Below, piece after piece: positions 28,905-37,577 of a stretch of 64,000 nucleotides of DNA. The position numbers were made by a program, and so were the translations under genes. The notes under the pieces were generated by a model. That model saw nothing but the letters and a program-made list of their open reading frames with translations. It was not told the origin of the DNA and did no database searches. The stretch covers positions 62,001 through 126,000 of the forward strand of contig NZ_VISR01000004.1 of the NCBI RefSeq assembly GCF_007827595.1, in the 5' to 3' direction. The stretch comes from Streptomyces sp. BK340 (GTDB lineage: Bacteria > Actinomycetota > Actinomycetes > Streptomycetales > Streptomycetaceae). The number at the start of each line of letters is the position of its first letter. Position 1 is the stretch's first letter.

Positions 28905-30187
28905 GCCGCGAACTCCTGGAAGGCGACGGTCTTCTCGACCGGGTAGTACTCCGTGCCGAGCAGCTCACGGATGATGTACGAGTTCCGGTACGCGCCCATC
29001 CCCAGGTCGGGGCTGGTGATGCTGTGGGTGTGGACGCCGGCGTTCTGGAGGAAGACGCCGCGGCCCGTCACGTCGATCGCGTAGTTGCGGGCGACGTCGA
29101 AGCGGCCGTGGCCGTCGAAGCGGAGACGGTCGCGCAGCGGGGCGAGGAAGGCCGGGGGCTCGTAGTGGTAGCCGGTGGCCAGCACCAGGCCCTCGGTGCG
29201 GATCTCGAAGTCCTTGTCCTGCTCGTCCTGGTGGAAGCCGAGCGTGTAGGAGCCGTCCTCGTGAGCGGCGCTGCGCAGGGAGGAGTTGGTGAGCAGACGG
29301 GTGGGGACCGGGCGGTCGCCGCTTTCGACGTTCTTCTGGTAGAGCAGGTCGAAGATCGAGTCGATCAGGTCCGAGTTGATGCCCTTGAACAGGCCCTTCT
29401 GCTGCTTCTCCAGCCGGTAGCGGGTCTCCTCGGGCAGCGCGCGGAAGTAGTCGATGTAGTCCGGAGAGGTCATCTCCAGCGTCAGCTTGGTGTATTCGAG
29501 GGGGAAGAAGCGCGGGGAGCGGGTGACCCAGTTGAGGGCGTAGCCGTGGACGTCGATCTCGGAGAGCAGCTCGTGGTAGATCTCCGCCGCGCTCTGGCCG
29601 CTGCCGACGACGGTGATGGACCTCTTGGCCTGGAGCTCGGCCTTGCGGTGCATGTACTCGGAGGTGTGGATCAGATCGCCGCCCAGATCGCGGCAGGGCT
29701 GCGGGACGAAGGGGACCGTTCCCGTGCCGAGCACCAGGTGCCGGGCGTGAAACGTTTCGCCGCCCCGGGTGCGGACGACGTACCGCTCGTCCTCGTACGT
29801 GACCTCGGTGACCGTGGTGCCGAAGCGGACGTTGCCGAGTCTGTTCGCCGCCCAGCGGCAGTAGTCGTCGTACTCGACACGCAGGGGATAGAAGTTCTCG
29901 CGGATGTAGAACGGGTACAGCCTGCCCTTCTCCTTCAGATAGTTGAGGAAGGAGTACGGCGAGGTCGGGTCGGCCAGGGTGACCAGGTCCGACATGAACG
30001 GGGTCTGCAGATGGGCACCGTCGAGGAACATGCCCGCGTGCCACTCGAAGCCGGGCTTGGAGTCCAGGAAGACTCCGTCCAGTTCGTCGATCGGCTCGGT
30101 GAGGCAGGCGAGGCCGAGGTTGAAGGGGCCGAGCCCGACCCCCACGAAGTCGTAGGTCTTGGTGGGTGCTTCAGGACGCGCGGTCAA
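28901..30187 (-). CDS. desB: Cadaverine N-monooxygenase
   Basis: A 428-residue FAD-dependent N-hydroxylating monooxygenase of the lysine/ornithine type. It has the FAD site [14 protein letters not shown] near residue 10, the NADPH site [16 protein letters not shown] near 200, and the C-terminal [13 protein letters not shown]. It hydroxylates cadaverine to N-hydroxycadaverine using NADPH and oxygen. It overlaps desA by 17 bases and desC by four, showing a compact operon. Confidence 0.95.
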   Translation of the reverse strand: MTARPEAPTKTYDFVGVGLGPFNLGLACLTEPIDELDGVFLDSKPGFEWHAGMFLDGAHLQTPFMSDLVTLADPTSPYSFLNYLKEKGRLYPFYIRENFYPLRVEYDDYCRWAANRLGNVRFGTTVTEVTYEDERYVVRTRGGETFHARHLVLGTGTVPFVPQPCRDLGGDLIHTSEYMHRKAELQAKRSITVVGSGQSAAEIYHELLSEIDVHGYALNWVTRSPRFFPLEYTKLTLEMTSPDYIDYFRALPEETRYRLEKQQKGLFKGINSDLIDSIFDLLYQKNVESGDRPVPTRLLTNSSLRSAAHEDGSYTLGFHQDEQDKDFEIRTEGLVLATGYHYEPPAFLAPLRDRLRFDGHGRFDVARNYAIDVTGRGVFLQNAGVHTHSITSPDLGMGAYRNSYIIRELLGTEYYPVEKTVAFQEFAA

Positions 30188-31613
30188 GGGACTCTCCCAG
30201 GTACTGCTCGGCGTGGCCGGCGATCAGGTCGAGGACGGCGGCGATGTCGGCCGTCGTCGTCTCGGGGTTGAGCAGGGTGAACTTCAGGTAGTGACGGCCG
30301 CCGGCCTTGGTGCCCGCGACCACGGCGTCGCCGGAGGCGAACAGGGCCCCCCGGGCGTACAGGTTGGCGCGGTCGATCTCGGCCGGGTCGGTGACGGCCG
30401 CCGGGATGTAGCGGAAGACGAGGGTGGAGAGCGAGGGCTCCACGACGACGTCGTAACGGGGGTCGGCGGCGAGCAGCTTCCAGCCCTCCTGGGCCAGCTC
30501 GCACACCTGGTCGAACAGCTCGCCGATGCCGTCGGCGCCCATCACCCGCAGTGTCATCCACAGCTTGAGGGCGTCGAAGCGGCGGGTGGTCTGCAGTGAC
30601 TTGTCGACCTGGTTGGGGATGCGCTCCTGCACCATGCGGCGGGGGTTCAGGTACTCGGCGTGGTAGGTGGCATGGCGCAGGGTCGCCGCGTCCCGGACCA
30701 GCACCGCGGAGGAACTCACCGGCTGGAAGAAGGACTTGTGGTAGTCGACGGTGACCGAGTCGGCGCGCTCGATGCCGTCGATGCGGTCCCGGTGCCTGAG
30801 CGAGGCGAGAAGACCGCAGCCGTAGGCCGCGTCCACGTGCATCCAGGCCCCGAACTGGGCGCACAGCTCCGCGATCTCCGGCAGCGGGTCGATGGAGCCG
30901 AAGTCGGTGGTGCCCGCGGTGGCGACGACGGCCATGGGGACGAGGCCGCCCTTCCTGCAGCGCTCCAGCTCGCGGGCGAGGGCGACGGTCTGCATGCGCT
31001 TGTCGTGGTCGACCGGGACGCTGACCACGGATTCCGGGCTGAGCCCGAGCAGTTTCGCCGACTTCTGCACGCTGAAGTGGCTGACCTCGGAGGCGAAGAT
31101 GCGCAGTTCGGGGATGGAGCCGCTCTTCGCCTCCTCCCGCGCCAGCAGCAGCGCCTGGAGGTTGGACTGGGTGCCGCCGGAGGTGAACACGCCGTCGGCG
31201 GCCGGGCCGAGGCCGATGCGCTCGGCCGTCCAGTCGATCAGTTTCCGCTCGATCAGGGTGCCGCCGACGGACTGGTCCCAGGTGTCGAGGGAGGAGTTGA
31301 CGGCGGAGAGCACGGTCTCGCCGAGCACCGCCGGGATGACGACGGGGCAGTTGAGATGGGCGAGGTAGCGGGGGTGGTGGAAGTAGATCGCGTCCCGGAG
31401 GTAGAGGTCCTCCAGCTCGTCCAGGACCGCGGCGGAGTCGCCCAGCGGCCGGTCGAGGTCGATCGCGTCGATGCGGGGGGCGAGGGCGTCCACGGTGACG
31501 CCGGTGAACGGACGTTCGGTGGTGGCGAGTTTGGCCGCCACCCGCTCGACTCCTTCGGTCACGGAGCGGCGGTAGTGCTCCGCGGTGAGGCCATTGAGCA
31601 GGTGCGAGCGCAT
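30171..31613 (-). CDS. desA: Lysine decarboxylase for desferrioxamine
   Basis: A 480-residue PLP-dependent group II decarboxylase. The PLP lysine lies in [17 protein letters not shown] near residue 295; the preceding VDAAYGCGL and [14 protein letters not shown] motifs hold the cofactor. It makes cadaverine from lysine, the first step of desferrioxamine synthesis. GGAGG precedes the ATG. It is the first gene of desABCD, with a perfect iron box 43 bases upstream. Confidence 0.96.
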   Translation of the reverse strand: MRSHLLNGLTAEHYRRSVTEGVERVAAKLATTERPFTGVTVDALAPRIDAIDLDRPLGDSAAVLDELEDLYLRDAIYFHHPRYLAHLNCPVVIPAVLGETVLSAVNSSLDTWDQSVGGTLIERKLIDWTAERIGLGPAADGVFTSGGTQSNLQALLLAREEAKSGSIPELRIFASEVSHFSVQKSAKLLGLSPESVVSVPVDHDKRMQTVALARELERCRKGGLVPMAVVATAGTTDFGSIDPLPEIAELCAQFGAWMHVDAAYGCGLLASLRHRDRIDGIERADSVTVDYHKSFFQPVSSSAVLVRDAATLRHATYHAEYLNPRRMVQERIPNQVDKSLQTTRRFDALKLWMTLRVMGADGIGELFDQVCELAQEGWKLLAADPRYDVVVEPSLSTLVFRYIPAAVTDPAEIDRANLYARGALFASGDAVVAGTKAGGRHYLKFTLLNPETTTADIAAVLDLIAGHAEQYLGESLDRAS

Positions 31614-31655
31614 GTGGGGGTCCTCCGAGGGGACTGTCCGTGCGGGGCGATGTAC

Positions 31656-31674
31656 TTAGGTTAGCCTAACCTAA
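31656..31674. promoter_or_regulatory. Iron box upstream of desA
   Basis: TTAGGTTAGCCTAACCTAA is a perfect 19-bp palindrome matching the DmdR1/IdeR iron box. Fe-bound repressor here would silence desABCD under iron-replete conditions. Confidence 0.95.
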
Positions 31675-31727
31675 GTTCTACGAGGCGAGGCGTGGCTGTG
31701 CCATGACCGGCGTCACTTCAAAGGGAG

Positions 31728-32582
31728 TTACTCGGCGGCGCGGAGCTGTTCCTCCGTCATGCCCTGGCGCCAGTAGCCGACGAAGGTGACGTGCCGCCGG
31801 TCGAACCCGCGTTCGCCGACGAAGTGCCGGCGCAGCTCCTTCACCCGCCCGGACTCACCGGCGATCCATGCGTACGGCCGCTCGGCGGACGGCAGTCGAG
31901 CGGCTCGTACGGCGTCGACGGCCGTGGGGGCGGGGGCACCGCCCGCGTCCCTGGGGCGGTGCGGGGCCTCGTGCCGTACGAGCCACGTGATCTCCGCGTC
32001 CGCCTCGGTCGCCACGTCCTGGATGTCACCGGCGTGCGGCACCTCGAGCCAGGCGCGGGCGGGGGTGCCCGCCGGGAGGGACTCGAGGACGGCGGTGGCG
32101 GCGGGCACGGCGGTCTCGTCGCCGCAGAGGACGACGAGATCGGTGCCGGCCGGCGGCCGGAACCGGATCGCCCGGTTGTCCGCGAGCGCCGGCCCGAGCA
32201 GCAGGACCCGGTCGCCGGCGGCGGCCCGGGAGGCCCAGCCGGAGGCGGGCCCGGCGGGGGTGTGCAGGACGAAGTCGATGTCGATCTCGTCGGGATTCCG
32301 GCGCAGGGACCGGAGGGTGTACGAGCGCATCACCGCCCGTACGCCATCGGGCAGTTCACGCCACCCCTGCCACCAGCCGTCCCCGAACTCCAGCGGAACG
32401 ACCGGTTCGGCCTGCCCCGGGTGCGGCAGGAAGAGCGACAGGGACTGGTCACGCCCGTCGGAGTGGAAGGCGTGCAGATCGGCACCGGTGAAGGTGACCC
32501 GGACCAGAGACGGCCCCAGCCGCCTCGTCCGTGCGACCTGAAGGGAGAAGAAGCGGAACGGGGCGGCTACGGCCGTGGTCAT
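31728..32582 (-). CDS. Siderophore-interacting protein (ferric reductase, ViuB-like)
   Basis: A 284-residue FAD-binding siderophore-interacting protein. The N-terminal barrel has RVTFTGADLHAFHSDGRDQS and the flavin motif MRSYTLRSLRRNPDEIDIDF followed by HTPAGPASGWASRA. The C-terminal NAD(P)H-like part has VVLCGDETAVPAATAVLESL, WIAGESGRVKELRRHF and GYWRQGMTEE. It should release iron in the cytoplasm by reducing ferri-siderophore. It lies between desE and desA, all on the same strand, and is probably read from an iron-controlled promoter. Confidence 0.92.
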   Translation of the reverse strand: MTTAVAAPFRFFSLQVARTRRLGPSLVRVTFTGADLHAFHSDGRDQSLSLFLPHPGQAEPVVPLEFGDGWWQGWRELPDGVRAVMRSYTLRSLRRNPDEIDIDFVLHTPAGPASGWASRAAAGDRVLLLGPALADNRAIRFRPPAGTDLVVLCGDETAVPAATAVLESLPAGTPARAWLEVPHAGDIQDVATEADAEITWLVRHEAPHRPRDAGGAPAPTAVDAVRAARLPSAERPYAWIAGESGRVKELRRHFVGERGFDRRHVTFVGYWRQGMTEEQLRAAE

Positions 32583-32627
32583 GGGGGGCTCCTGAGGCTG
32601 GGATTCAGGAAGGGATGTGAGGGGGTT

Positions 32628-33674
32628 TCAGCTGACCTTCTTGGCCTTCTCCAAGGCCTCCGCCAGGCTCGTCAGCAGCGGTACGCACTTGTCGTACGAC
32701 AGGATCGGCTCGGGTGAGCGTGCGATGACCTGACCCGCCTTCACCGCGGGCAGCTTCTTCCAGGTGGCCTTGGTGATGTCGGCCGGCTGGATCGCCGAGG
32801 AGCGGTCGTCCATCATGATGATGTCGGCCTTGTACTTGTCGACGTTCTCCCAGCTCAGCGACTCGTACCAGCCGCCACCCTGCTTCTTGGCGCTCTCCGG
32901 GGGCTCGACGAAGTTCACGCCGAGGGCCTTGAAGCACTCCAGGTCGATGGAGAGGTTGGTGCCGGAGACGTAGAAGAGCTGGTCGCTCGCGGAGCCGGCC
33001 AGCACCTTGATGCCGGGCTTGGCCTTGGCCGCGGCGCGCAGCCGGGCGGCGGCATCCTCGAACCGCTTCTTCGCGCCGGCGACGGCGGCCGCCTTCATGT
33101 CGGCGCCGAGCGACTCGGCCAGCTCCCACATGCGCTGCAGCGGCTGGGTGAGCTGACGGTCGTAGACGGAGATGCCGACGCTGGGCGCCAGCTGGGCGAT
33201 CTTCTTCTTGGACTCGTCCGGGACGTACCAGAGGGTGCCGGCGTCGTCGAACATCGTCGTGAGGAGCACGTCCGGCGCGAGGGCCGCGTACTTCTCGATG
33301 TTGAACTGGCCCCAGGTGTTGCCGAGGACCGTCAGCCTGCTGATGTCCATGTCGCCGGCCTGGACATCGGCCTTGCCCGCGGCGGTCTTCGTCGGGCCGA
33401 AGACGCCCTTGACCTGGATGCCGTAGTCGTACAGCGCGGCGCCGACACCGGTGAACGCGACGATGTTCGCGGGGACCTTGCCCAGCTTCACGGTCGTGCC
33501 GCGGTCGTCCTTGAAGGTCCAGGGGCCGGACTTGCCGCTCTTGGCCGCCTTCCCGGAGTCCGCGTCTTTCCCCTTGTCGTCCCCGCAGGCGGCGAGCGCC
33601 GTGCCGAGTCCGAGGGCGCCGCCCGCGGCGAGCAGTCCGCGGCGAGTGAAGTGGGTGGCACGGGCATGGGGCAT
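32628..33674 (-). CDS. desE: Ferrioxamine-binding lipoprotein
   Basis: A 348-residue FecB/FhuD-type periplasmic-binding lipoprotein. A twin-Arg-containing signal (FTRRGLLAAGGALGLG) ends in lipobox LAAC with Cys at residue 30, then a Lys/Asp/Gly-rich linker. The mature domain shows VKLGKVPANIVAFTGVGAAL and VLLTTMFDDAGTLWY. It captures ferrioxamines at the cell surface for the CdtABC-type importer encoded elsewhere. A second iron box lies 53 bases upstream. The 3' end of its former neighbour acdH is now a separate fragment upstream, followed by an inserted island. Confidence 0.94.
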   Translation of the reverse strand: MPHARATHFTRRGLLAAGGALGLGTALAACGDDKGKDADSGKAAKSGKSGPWTFKDDRGTTVKLGKVPANIVAFTGVGAALYDYGIQVKGVFGPTKTAAGKADVQAGDMDISRLTVLGNTWGQFNIEKYAALAPDVLLTTMFDDAGTLWYVPDESKKKIAQLAPSVGISVYDRQLTQPLQRMWELAESLGADMKAAAVAGAKKRFEDAAARLRAAAKAKPGIKVLAGSASDQLFYVSGTNLSIDLECFKALGVNFVEPPESAKKQGGGWYESLSWENVDKYKADIIMMDDRSSAIQPADITKATWKKLPAVKAGQVIARSPEPILSYDKCVPLLTSLAEALEKAKKVS

Positions 33675-33726
33675 GGGTGTGACTGCTTTCGAACGGGGCG
33701 GGGCAGTCCGCCGGACAAGTTCGAAG

Positions 33727-33745
33727 GTAGGTTAGCCTAACCTCA
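33727..33745. promoter_or_regulatory. Iron box upstream of desE
   Basis: GTAGGTTAGCCTAACCTCA matches the 19-bp iron box with two mismatches at the ends only. The core is identical to the desA box. Confidence 0.92.
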
Positions 33746-33813
33746 GTCGATGTCCAACGGGCGGAGCGCCCCGCACCCGAAACCGTGCGCGGCCTGTGGG
33801 CCGCCGGAGCTAC

Positions 33814-34120
33814 TCAGCCCACCAGCCCCAACTCCCGTGCGATCAGCATGCGCTGGACCTCGCTGGTGCCCTCGCCGATCTCCAGGATCTTGGAGTCGCG
33901 CCACATACGGGCCACCGGATACTCGTTCATGAAGCCGTAGCCGCCGTGGACCTGGGTGGCCTCGCGGGCGTTGTCCACGGCGACCGTGGAGGAGTACAGC
34001 TTGGCCAGGGCCGCCTCCTTCTTGAAGGGTTCGCCCGCCACCAGGCGGCTGGCCGCGTCGCGCCAGGCGAGGCGGGCCGTGTGGGCCTTCATCTCCATGT
34101 CCGCGATCTTGAACTGGATG
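33814..34120 (-). pseudogene. 3' fragment of acdH, left copy of a 307-bp direct repeat
   Basis: These 307 bases are identical to 40399-40705, the 3' end of the complete acyl-CoA dehydrogenase gene. The fragment encodes only the C-terminal roughly 100 residues (FKIADMEMKAHTARLAWRDA to the stop), including the flavin- and substrate-contacting GEGTSEVQRM. It has no start of its own and joins unrelated sequence at 34121. Perfect identity over 307 bases implies a recent event or gene conversion. It marks the left edge of the inserted island. Confidence 0.92.
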
Positions 34121-34172
34121 AGGTGACGCTCAGCGGCGGGTGCGCGAGGGCTGGCGCCAATGCCCCGGGGGT

Positions 34173-34625
34173 TCAGGGCCGGTCTTCGGTGGTCGTCCTG
34201 TTCGCGAGAAGCAGCGCCAGGGGGCCGCCCTGCAAGAGGAAGCGACCCTCACTGATGGCCTTGAGCGCGTCTCCCATCGACCACCACATGAGCTTGAAGT
34301 CCGCCTCCCAAGGCATGAGCTGCTGGGGGCCGCAGCTGAGTTGCGTGGCCTCGAAGAGGTGCACCCTGGCGGTGGAGCTGAGGGCCATGGCGTACGAGCC
34401 GAGGTGCCGCCAGGACTTGGCGGTGATGCCGGCCTCTTCGAGGAGTTCGCGGCGGGCGCACTCTTCCGGCGTCTCACCGGACTCCGCCTTGCCTCCGGGA
34501 AGGAACAGATACTCGCCCCCATGCCGGGGGAAGTCTGCGGTCAGGATGGCGATCTGTCCGTGATCGTCGCGGGCGACGATCACGGAGGCGTCAGGCTTCG
34601 AATCGCTGCCGTGGGCGTGGGTCAT
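34173..34625 (-). CDS. NUDIX hydrolase
   Basis: A 150-residue NUDIX-fold enzyme. The Nudix box is complete: GGKAESGETPEECARRELLE followed by EAGI, near residues 44-67, with the metal-binding REXXEE glutamates. Such enzymes hydrolyse nucleoside diphosphates linked to another moiety, with Mg2+. The start overlaps the 3' end of the upstream hydrolase gene by 35 bases, so it is the last gene of the five-gene island operon. The MWWSMGDALKAISEG segment is typical of the substrate-side helix. Substrate is unknown; house-cleaning or final pyrophosphate removal on an operon product is inference. Confidence 0.9.
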   Translation of the reverse strand: MTHAHGSDSKPDASVIVARDDHGQIAILTADFPRHGGEYLFLPGGKAESGETPEECARRELLEEAGITAKSWRHLGSYAMALSSTARVHLFEATQLSCGPQQLMPWEADFKLMWWSMGDALKAISEGRFLLQGGPLALLLANRTTTEDRP

Positions 34626-35439
34626 GCTCCGCGAGCGTAGCTGCGGGTTCCGTGAGCATGGCGGCGAACGGCACGTTCAGCACGGTGGGGTGGGCGATGC
34701 CACGGCCGTGGTAGCCGTCCTCGCCGAAGGCGTCGCCGTGGTCGGCACACATGACGACCAGCCACGGTCGTGCGCTGGTCAGTGTCCGGATGAGCCGCCC
34801 GAGGTGTTCGTCCGCGTACGCCAGGGCCGCAGCCTGCGACTGCCAGGAGTCCTCACTGCGGCCCACGTATCGCCCGTGGGGGACATGAGTGGCCGAGACG
34901 TTGACGAACAGGAACAGCGGTCGGTCCCGGTGCTCGTTCGCGACGATCAGGGCGTGGTCGACCTGGTGGCGCGTGGAGTCCACCTCGGGGGAACAGAACT
35001 CGGGCCGCCAGTGGTCCTCGTGGAACATGTCGGGCAGCACCGACCCGAGCGGGGTCTCCCGAGAGAAGTAGGTCACGCCGCCGATGCACACGGTGCGGTA
35101 GCCGTGCTGGGCGAGGCCGATGAGAAGGTTCGGCGCGTCGAAGACGAACGTGCCGGCGTCGACGGTCTTGAACGCGGGCGGGCGGCACTCCCACAGCCGC
35201 GGCGGCTGCACGGGCTGGGGGAGCTTGGGCAGGAAGCCGGAGAAGAATGCGATGTGCGCGGGGAGGGTGAAGGTGCCGGGGGTACGGCGTTCCTCCCACA
35301 CCCCGCCGGGCAGGATCTTCGCCAGGTTCGGGGTCTGACCGGCGTGCAGGGCCGCGCGGGCGACGTCGTAACGCAGGGAGTCCAGGGTGACGAACAGGAT
35401 GCTGGTCTCGCTTCGGATGACTTCGGCTGCGTTGATCAC
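34591..35439 (-). CDS. STM4013/SEN3800-like hydrolase, alkaline phosphatase superfamily
   Basis: A 282-residue metalloenzyme of the sulfatase/alkaline phosphatase superfamily. The first metal ligand is in ILFVTLDSLRYDVA; the nucleophile position is Thr in TPGTFTLPAHIAFFSG rather than the CxPSR of sulfatases; the second metal site is CADHGDAFGEDGYHG. The overall pattern (HTVCIGG-type, TPLGSVLPDMF, PEFCSPEVDS) resembles the family named after Salmonella STM4013. It lacks a signal peptide, so it acts in the cytoplasm. A Thr nucleophile suits a phosphodiesterase, phosphatase or phosphotransferase rather than a sulfatase. It overlaps the previous gene by four bases (ATGA). Family by memory of the pattern; reaction unknown. 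Confidence 0.8.
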   Translation of the reverse strand: MINAAEVIRSETSILFVTLDSLRYDVARAALHAGQTPNLAKILPGGVWEERRTPGTFTLPAHIAFFSGFLPKLPQPVQPPRLWECRPPAFKTVDAGTFVFDAPNLLIGLAQHGYRTVCIGGVTYFSRETPLGSVLPDMFHEDHWRPEFCSPEVDSTRHQVDHALIVANEHRDRPLFLFVNVSATHVPHGRYVGRSEDSWQSQAAALAYADEHLGRLIRTLTSARPWLVVMCADHGDAFGEDGYHGRGIAHPTVLNVPFAAMLTEPAATLAEHDPRPRQRFEA

Positions 35440-35933
35440 AGGGCCTCCACCAAGTCGTGGCGTTCGGTGATGCTGCCTTTGGCCTTGTCATTCACAGGGA
35501 TGGGAATCCGGTCGGAGGCGATCATCTCCCGCAGCCCGGCCAAACCGGTGTCCTCGGCGACCGGCTGGCCGTCCGCGTCGTAGAGGCGGATCGTGACTGT
35601 CTGCCGCCCGCCGCCGTCGGCCGTGGTCAGCAAGGTGCCGGGGACGCCCCCGAGTCCCTTCATGGCGTGCAGGAGCTGGGCTTCGTCGGCAGTGCCCAGG
35701 CTGGAGACCTGGCAGCCGAAGTGCTGGGCGTTGACGGCCCCGAGGCAGAACCTCTGGTGGAACTCGGCCGTGGCGGGGTGACCGTCGTGGGCCACGGCCA
35801 TCTGCCCGGCCTGGCTGAGCACGACGAAGCAGGAGCCGACCCACCAGGCCACGCCCTCGTGGATCTCGCCCGGGAACGCGCCGGAGATGCGGCCGTCACG
35901 AATGACAGCGTCGGCGTCGATCGGGTTAAGCAC
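35436..35933 (-). CDS. Lone phosphohexomutase domain-I-like protein
   Basis: A 165-residue protein from a GTG with GGAGG six bases upstream, overlapping the kinase gene by eight bases. The pattern resembles domain I of alpha-D-phosphohexomutases: DGRISGAFPGEIHEGVAWWV resembles the DIRG...LT-E-VA-RIG start, MAVAHDGHPATAEFHQRFCL resembles the VGRDTR...S segment, and AQHFGCQVSSLGTA the GxxVxxLGxxxTP segment. Where phosphomutases have the phosphoserine loop TASHNP there is LLTTADGGG, without Ser. Domains II-IV are absent. It is therefore probably non-catalytic as a mutase and may bind a sugar phosphate or the partner enzyme. This assignment is my reading of a pattern, not a database result. Confidence 0.6.
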   Translation of the reverse strand: MLNPIDADAVIRDGRISGAFPGEIHEGVAWWVGSCFVVLSQAGQMAVAHDGHPATAEFHQRFCLGAVNAQHFGCQVSSLGTADEAQLLHAMKGLGGVPGTLLTTADGGGRQTVTIRLYDADGQPVAEDTGLAGLREMIASDRIPIPVNDKAKGSITERHDLVEAL

Positions 35934-36564
35934 GCCCGTCCTCCAAGTGCTTGATGATGGTGTCGGCCAGGTCGCGGGGGCTGCGGCTATCGGTGGGGAG
36001 CACGACTGCGGTGGGGTCCTCGTCGGCGACGGCCTGGAAGTTCTGCCGCAGCCGGGCAAGGCGCCCGGGGACGTCGAACAGGTCGGTGTCGTCCTGCTTC
36101 ACGTCCGTCTTGGTGCCCATCCGCTCTTTCAACGTGTGATCGGAGCTGACCAGGTAGAAGGTGGCGTCCGGTGCCACGAGGTAGGACCGGAATGGGGTGA
36201 TCAGCTCTCGCACTTGGTCCAGGCCGACACGGCAGACGGCGGCGTGGCAGGCCACGACCGAAGAGGCGTACCGGTCCGCGACCACCGGCCCAACGCTGAG
36301 GGCGTGCCGTACGACGTCGGAGGCGTGCAGGAGACCGGAGAGGTAGAAGGCGAACTGCGGCAGCGGCCGAAGCTCCCGGTTGATCACGTCGGACCAACCG
36401 GTGTGCGGATCGGCGAGGGTGTGGATCGCCGTGCCTCCGAGCCGCTTGGCCAACAGGCGGCTGAGCGTGGACTTCCCGATCCCTGAGGCGCCTTCCAGAA
36501 CCACGAACGGCCCCTGGCGCACGTCATCTGCCCCGGCCGTGTACGGGGCGTTCAGGGGGCTCAC
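35926..36564 (-). CDS. Thymidylate-kinase-like P-loop kinase
   Basis: A 212-residue nucleoside-monophosphate-kinase-type protein. The P-loop GASGIGKSTLSRLLAKRL is near residue 26; PVVADRYASSVVACHAAV matches the DRY/DRF region of thymidylate kinases that contacts the nucleotide; KERMGTKTDVKQDD is a LID-like basic segment. Start GTG overlaps the radical SAM stop by four bases (GTGA) with GAGGG upstream. It should phosphorylate a nucleotide or analogue. It is unlikely to be the housekeeping Tmk because it is embedded in an accessory operon and diverges outside the motifs. Confidence 0.85.
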   Translation of the reverse strand: MSPLNAPYTAGADDVRQGPFVVLEGASGIGKSTLSRLLAKRLGGTAIHTLADPHTGWSDVINRELRPLPQFAFYLSGLLHASDVVRHALSVGPVVADRYASSVVACHAAVCRVGLDQVRELITPFRSYLVAPDATFYLVSSDHTLKERMGTKTDVKQDDTDLFDVPGRLARLRQNFQAVADEDPTAVVLPTDSRSPRDLADTIIKHLEDGRA

Positions 36565-37577
36565 AGGGTGCCCTCGGTGAAGGCGGCGACATGTCGGGCC
36601 AGGGCCGCGGGGATCTGTTCCGGATCGCCCAGCAGCCGCCGGATGTCCATGCGCAAGTCCTCCCGCAGAAGGCAGGGCTGGATTCCGCCGGCGTGGTCCA
36701 TGCGCAGGGCCCAGAAACCCTCCACGCATTTGGCCTTCACCGGGCAGGTGCCGCACTGGCCGACGTGGTGGCGGCCCAGCTCGCGTTGGATGACGTCGAT
36801 CTCGATGCCGTCGATGCGGAAGATCCGCCTTCCCTGGCCCGTGCCGGAGACCTCTACCGCCTCCTCGCCGGTCAGGGTGCGCAGGTGGTCGATGATGCCC
36901 CGGGCTCCGATGGCCGAGGACTTCCGGTCGGCGTTGAAGTCGGTGTCGACAAGCTCAATGAACTGCACCGGCAGCCTGCGGCCGAGAGCGAAGACGAGGA
37001 TGTCGCGCAGCTCGTGCTCGTTCTCGCGCTGGATGAGCGTGTTCAGCTCCACCCGCTCGAACATCTCGCGGGCGGCCTCGATGCCGTCCAGGACGGTCGC
37101 GACGCTGGAGCGGGTCTGCGCGATGGCCCGGAAGGACTCGTCGGAGAAGTAGTGCAGGGAGACCTTCACCCTGTCCAGGCCGGTCGTGGCGAGCCAGTCC
37201 TGATGCGTGCGCACCAGCATGCCGTTCGTGATCAGCGTGTAGGACACATCCGGGCCGTGGACGGGGAGCTGGGTTAGGACCGGTTGCGCCAACTTCGACG
37301 CCAGTGGCTCGCCGCCGGTGAAGTACACCCGCTTCAGGCCGACGCCGATCAGCTCACGCAGGACGTTCACGTAGTCGTCGGCGGTCAGTTCGCGGGCGCG
37401 GGGCTTGGCGTCCCGGTGCAGGTGAGTGAACGGCGGCGGGACGTCACCCTCGTTGTGGCAGAACCAGCACTTCAGGTTGCAGATGGGGGTCAGCGAGACC
37501 CTGAGCTGTCCGCGCAGTGCGGAGAAGTTCCGCAGCGCGGTCCAGTCCACGTCGGTTTTCGGGAGCGGAACGGTCAA
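36561..37577 (-). CDS. MoaA-like radical SAM enzyme
   Basis: A 338-residue radical SAM protein. The first [4Fe-4S] cluster motif is CNLKCWFC near residue 29, following RVSLTPI; the SAM-binding GGEP appears in VYFTGGEPLAS. A C-terminal cysteine set, CGTCPVKAKC...GIQPCL near residues 277-303, parallels the second cluster site of MoaA (GTP 3',8-cyclase). ALRMDHAGGIQPCLLREDLR is also MoaA-like. The start is TTG at 37577 with AAGGAG six bases upstream; nothing better exists. It is the first gene of the five-gene operon; the 218 bases upstream should hold the promoter. The substrate is unknown; a nucleotide is suggested by the MoaA likeness and neighbours. Confidence 0.88.
   Translation of the reverse strand: MTVPLPKTDVDWTALRNFSALRGQLRVSLTPICNLKCWFCHNEGDVPPPFTHLHRDAKPRARELTADDYVNVLRELIGVGLKRVYFTGGEPLASKLAQPVLTQLPVHGPDVSYTLITNGMLVRTHQDWLATTGLDRVKVSLHYFSDESFRAIAQTRSSVATVLDGIEAAREMFERVELNTLIQRENEHELRDILVFALGRRLPVQFIELVDTDFNADRKSSAIGARGIIDHLRTLTGEEAVEVSGTGQGRRIFRIDGIEIDVIQRELGRHHVGQCGTCPVKAKCVEGFWALRMDHAGGIQPCLLREDLRMDIRRLLGDPEQIPAALARHVAAFTEGTL

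Noticed and set aside
36561..37577. Radical SAM protein as a prokaryotic viperin
   Set aside because: The kinase neighbour fits, but the cluster motif context and the MoaA-like C-terminal cysteines do not fit viperin, so I keep it only as a hypothesis.
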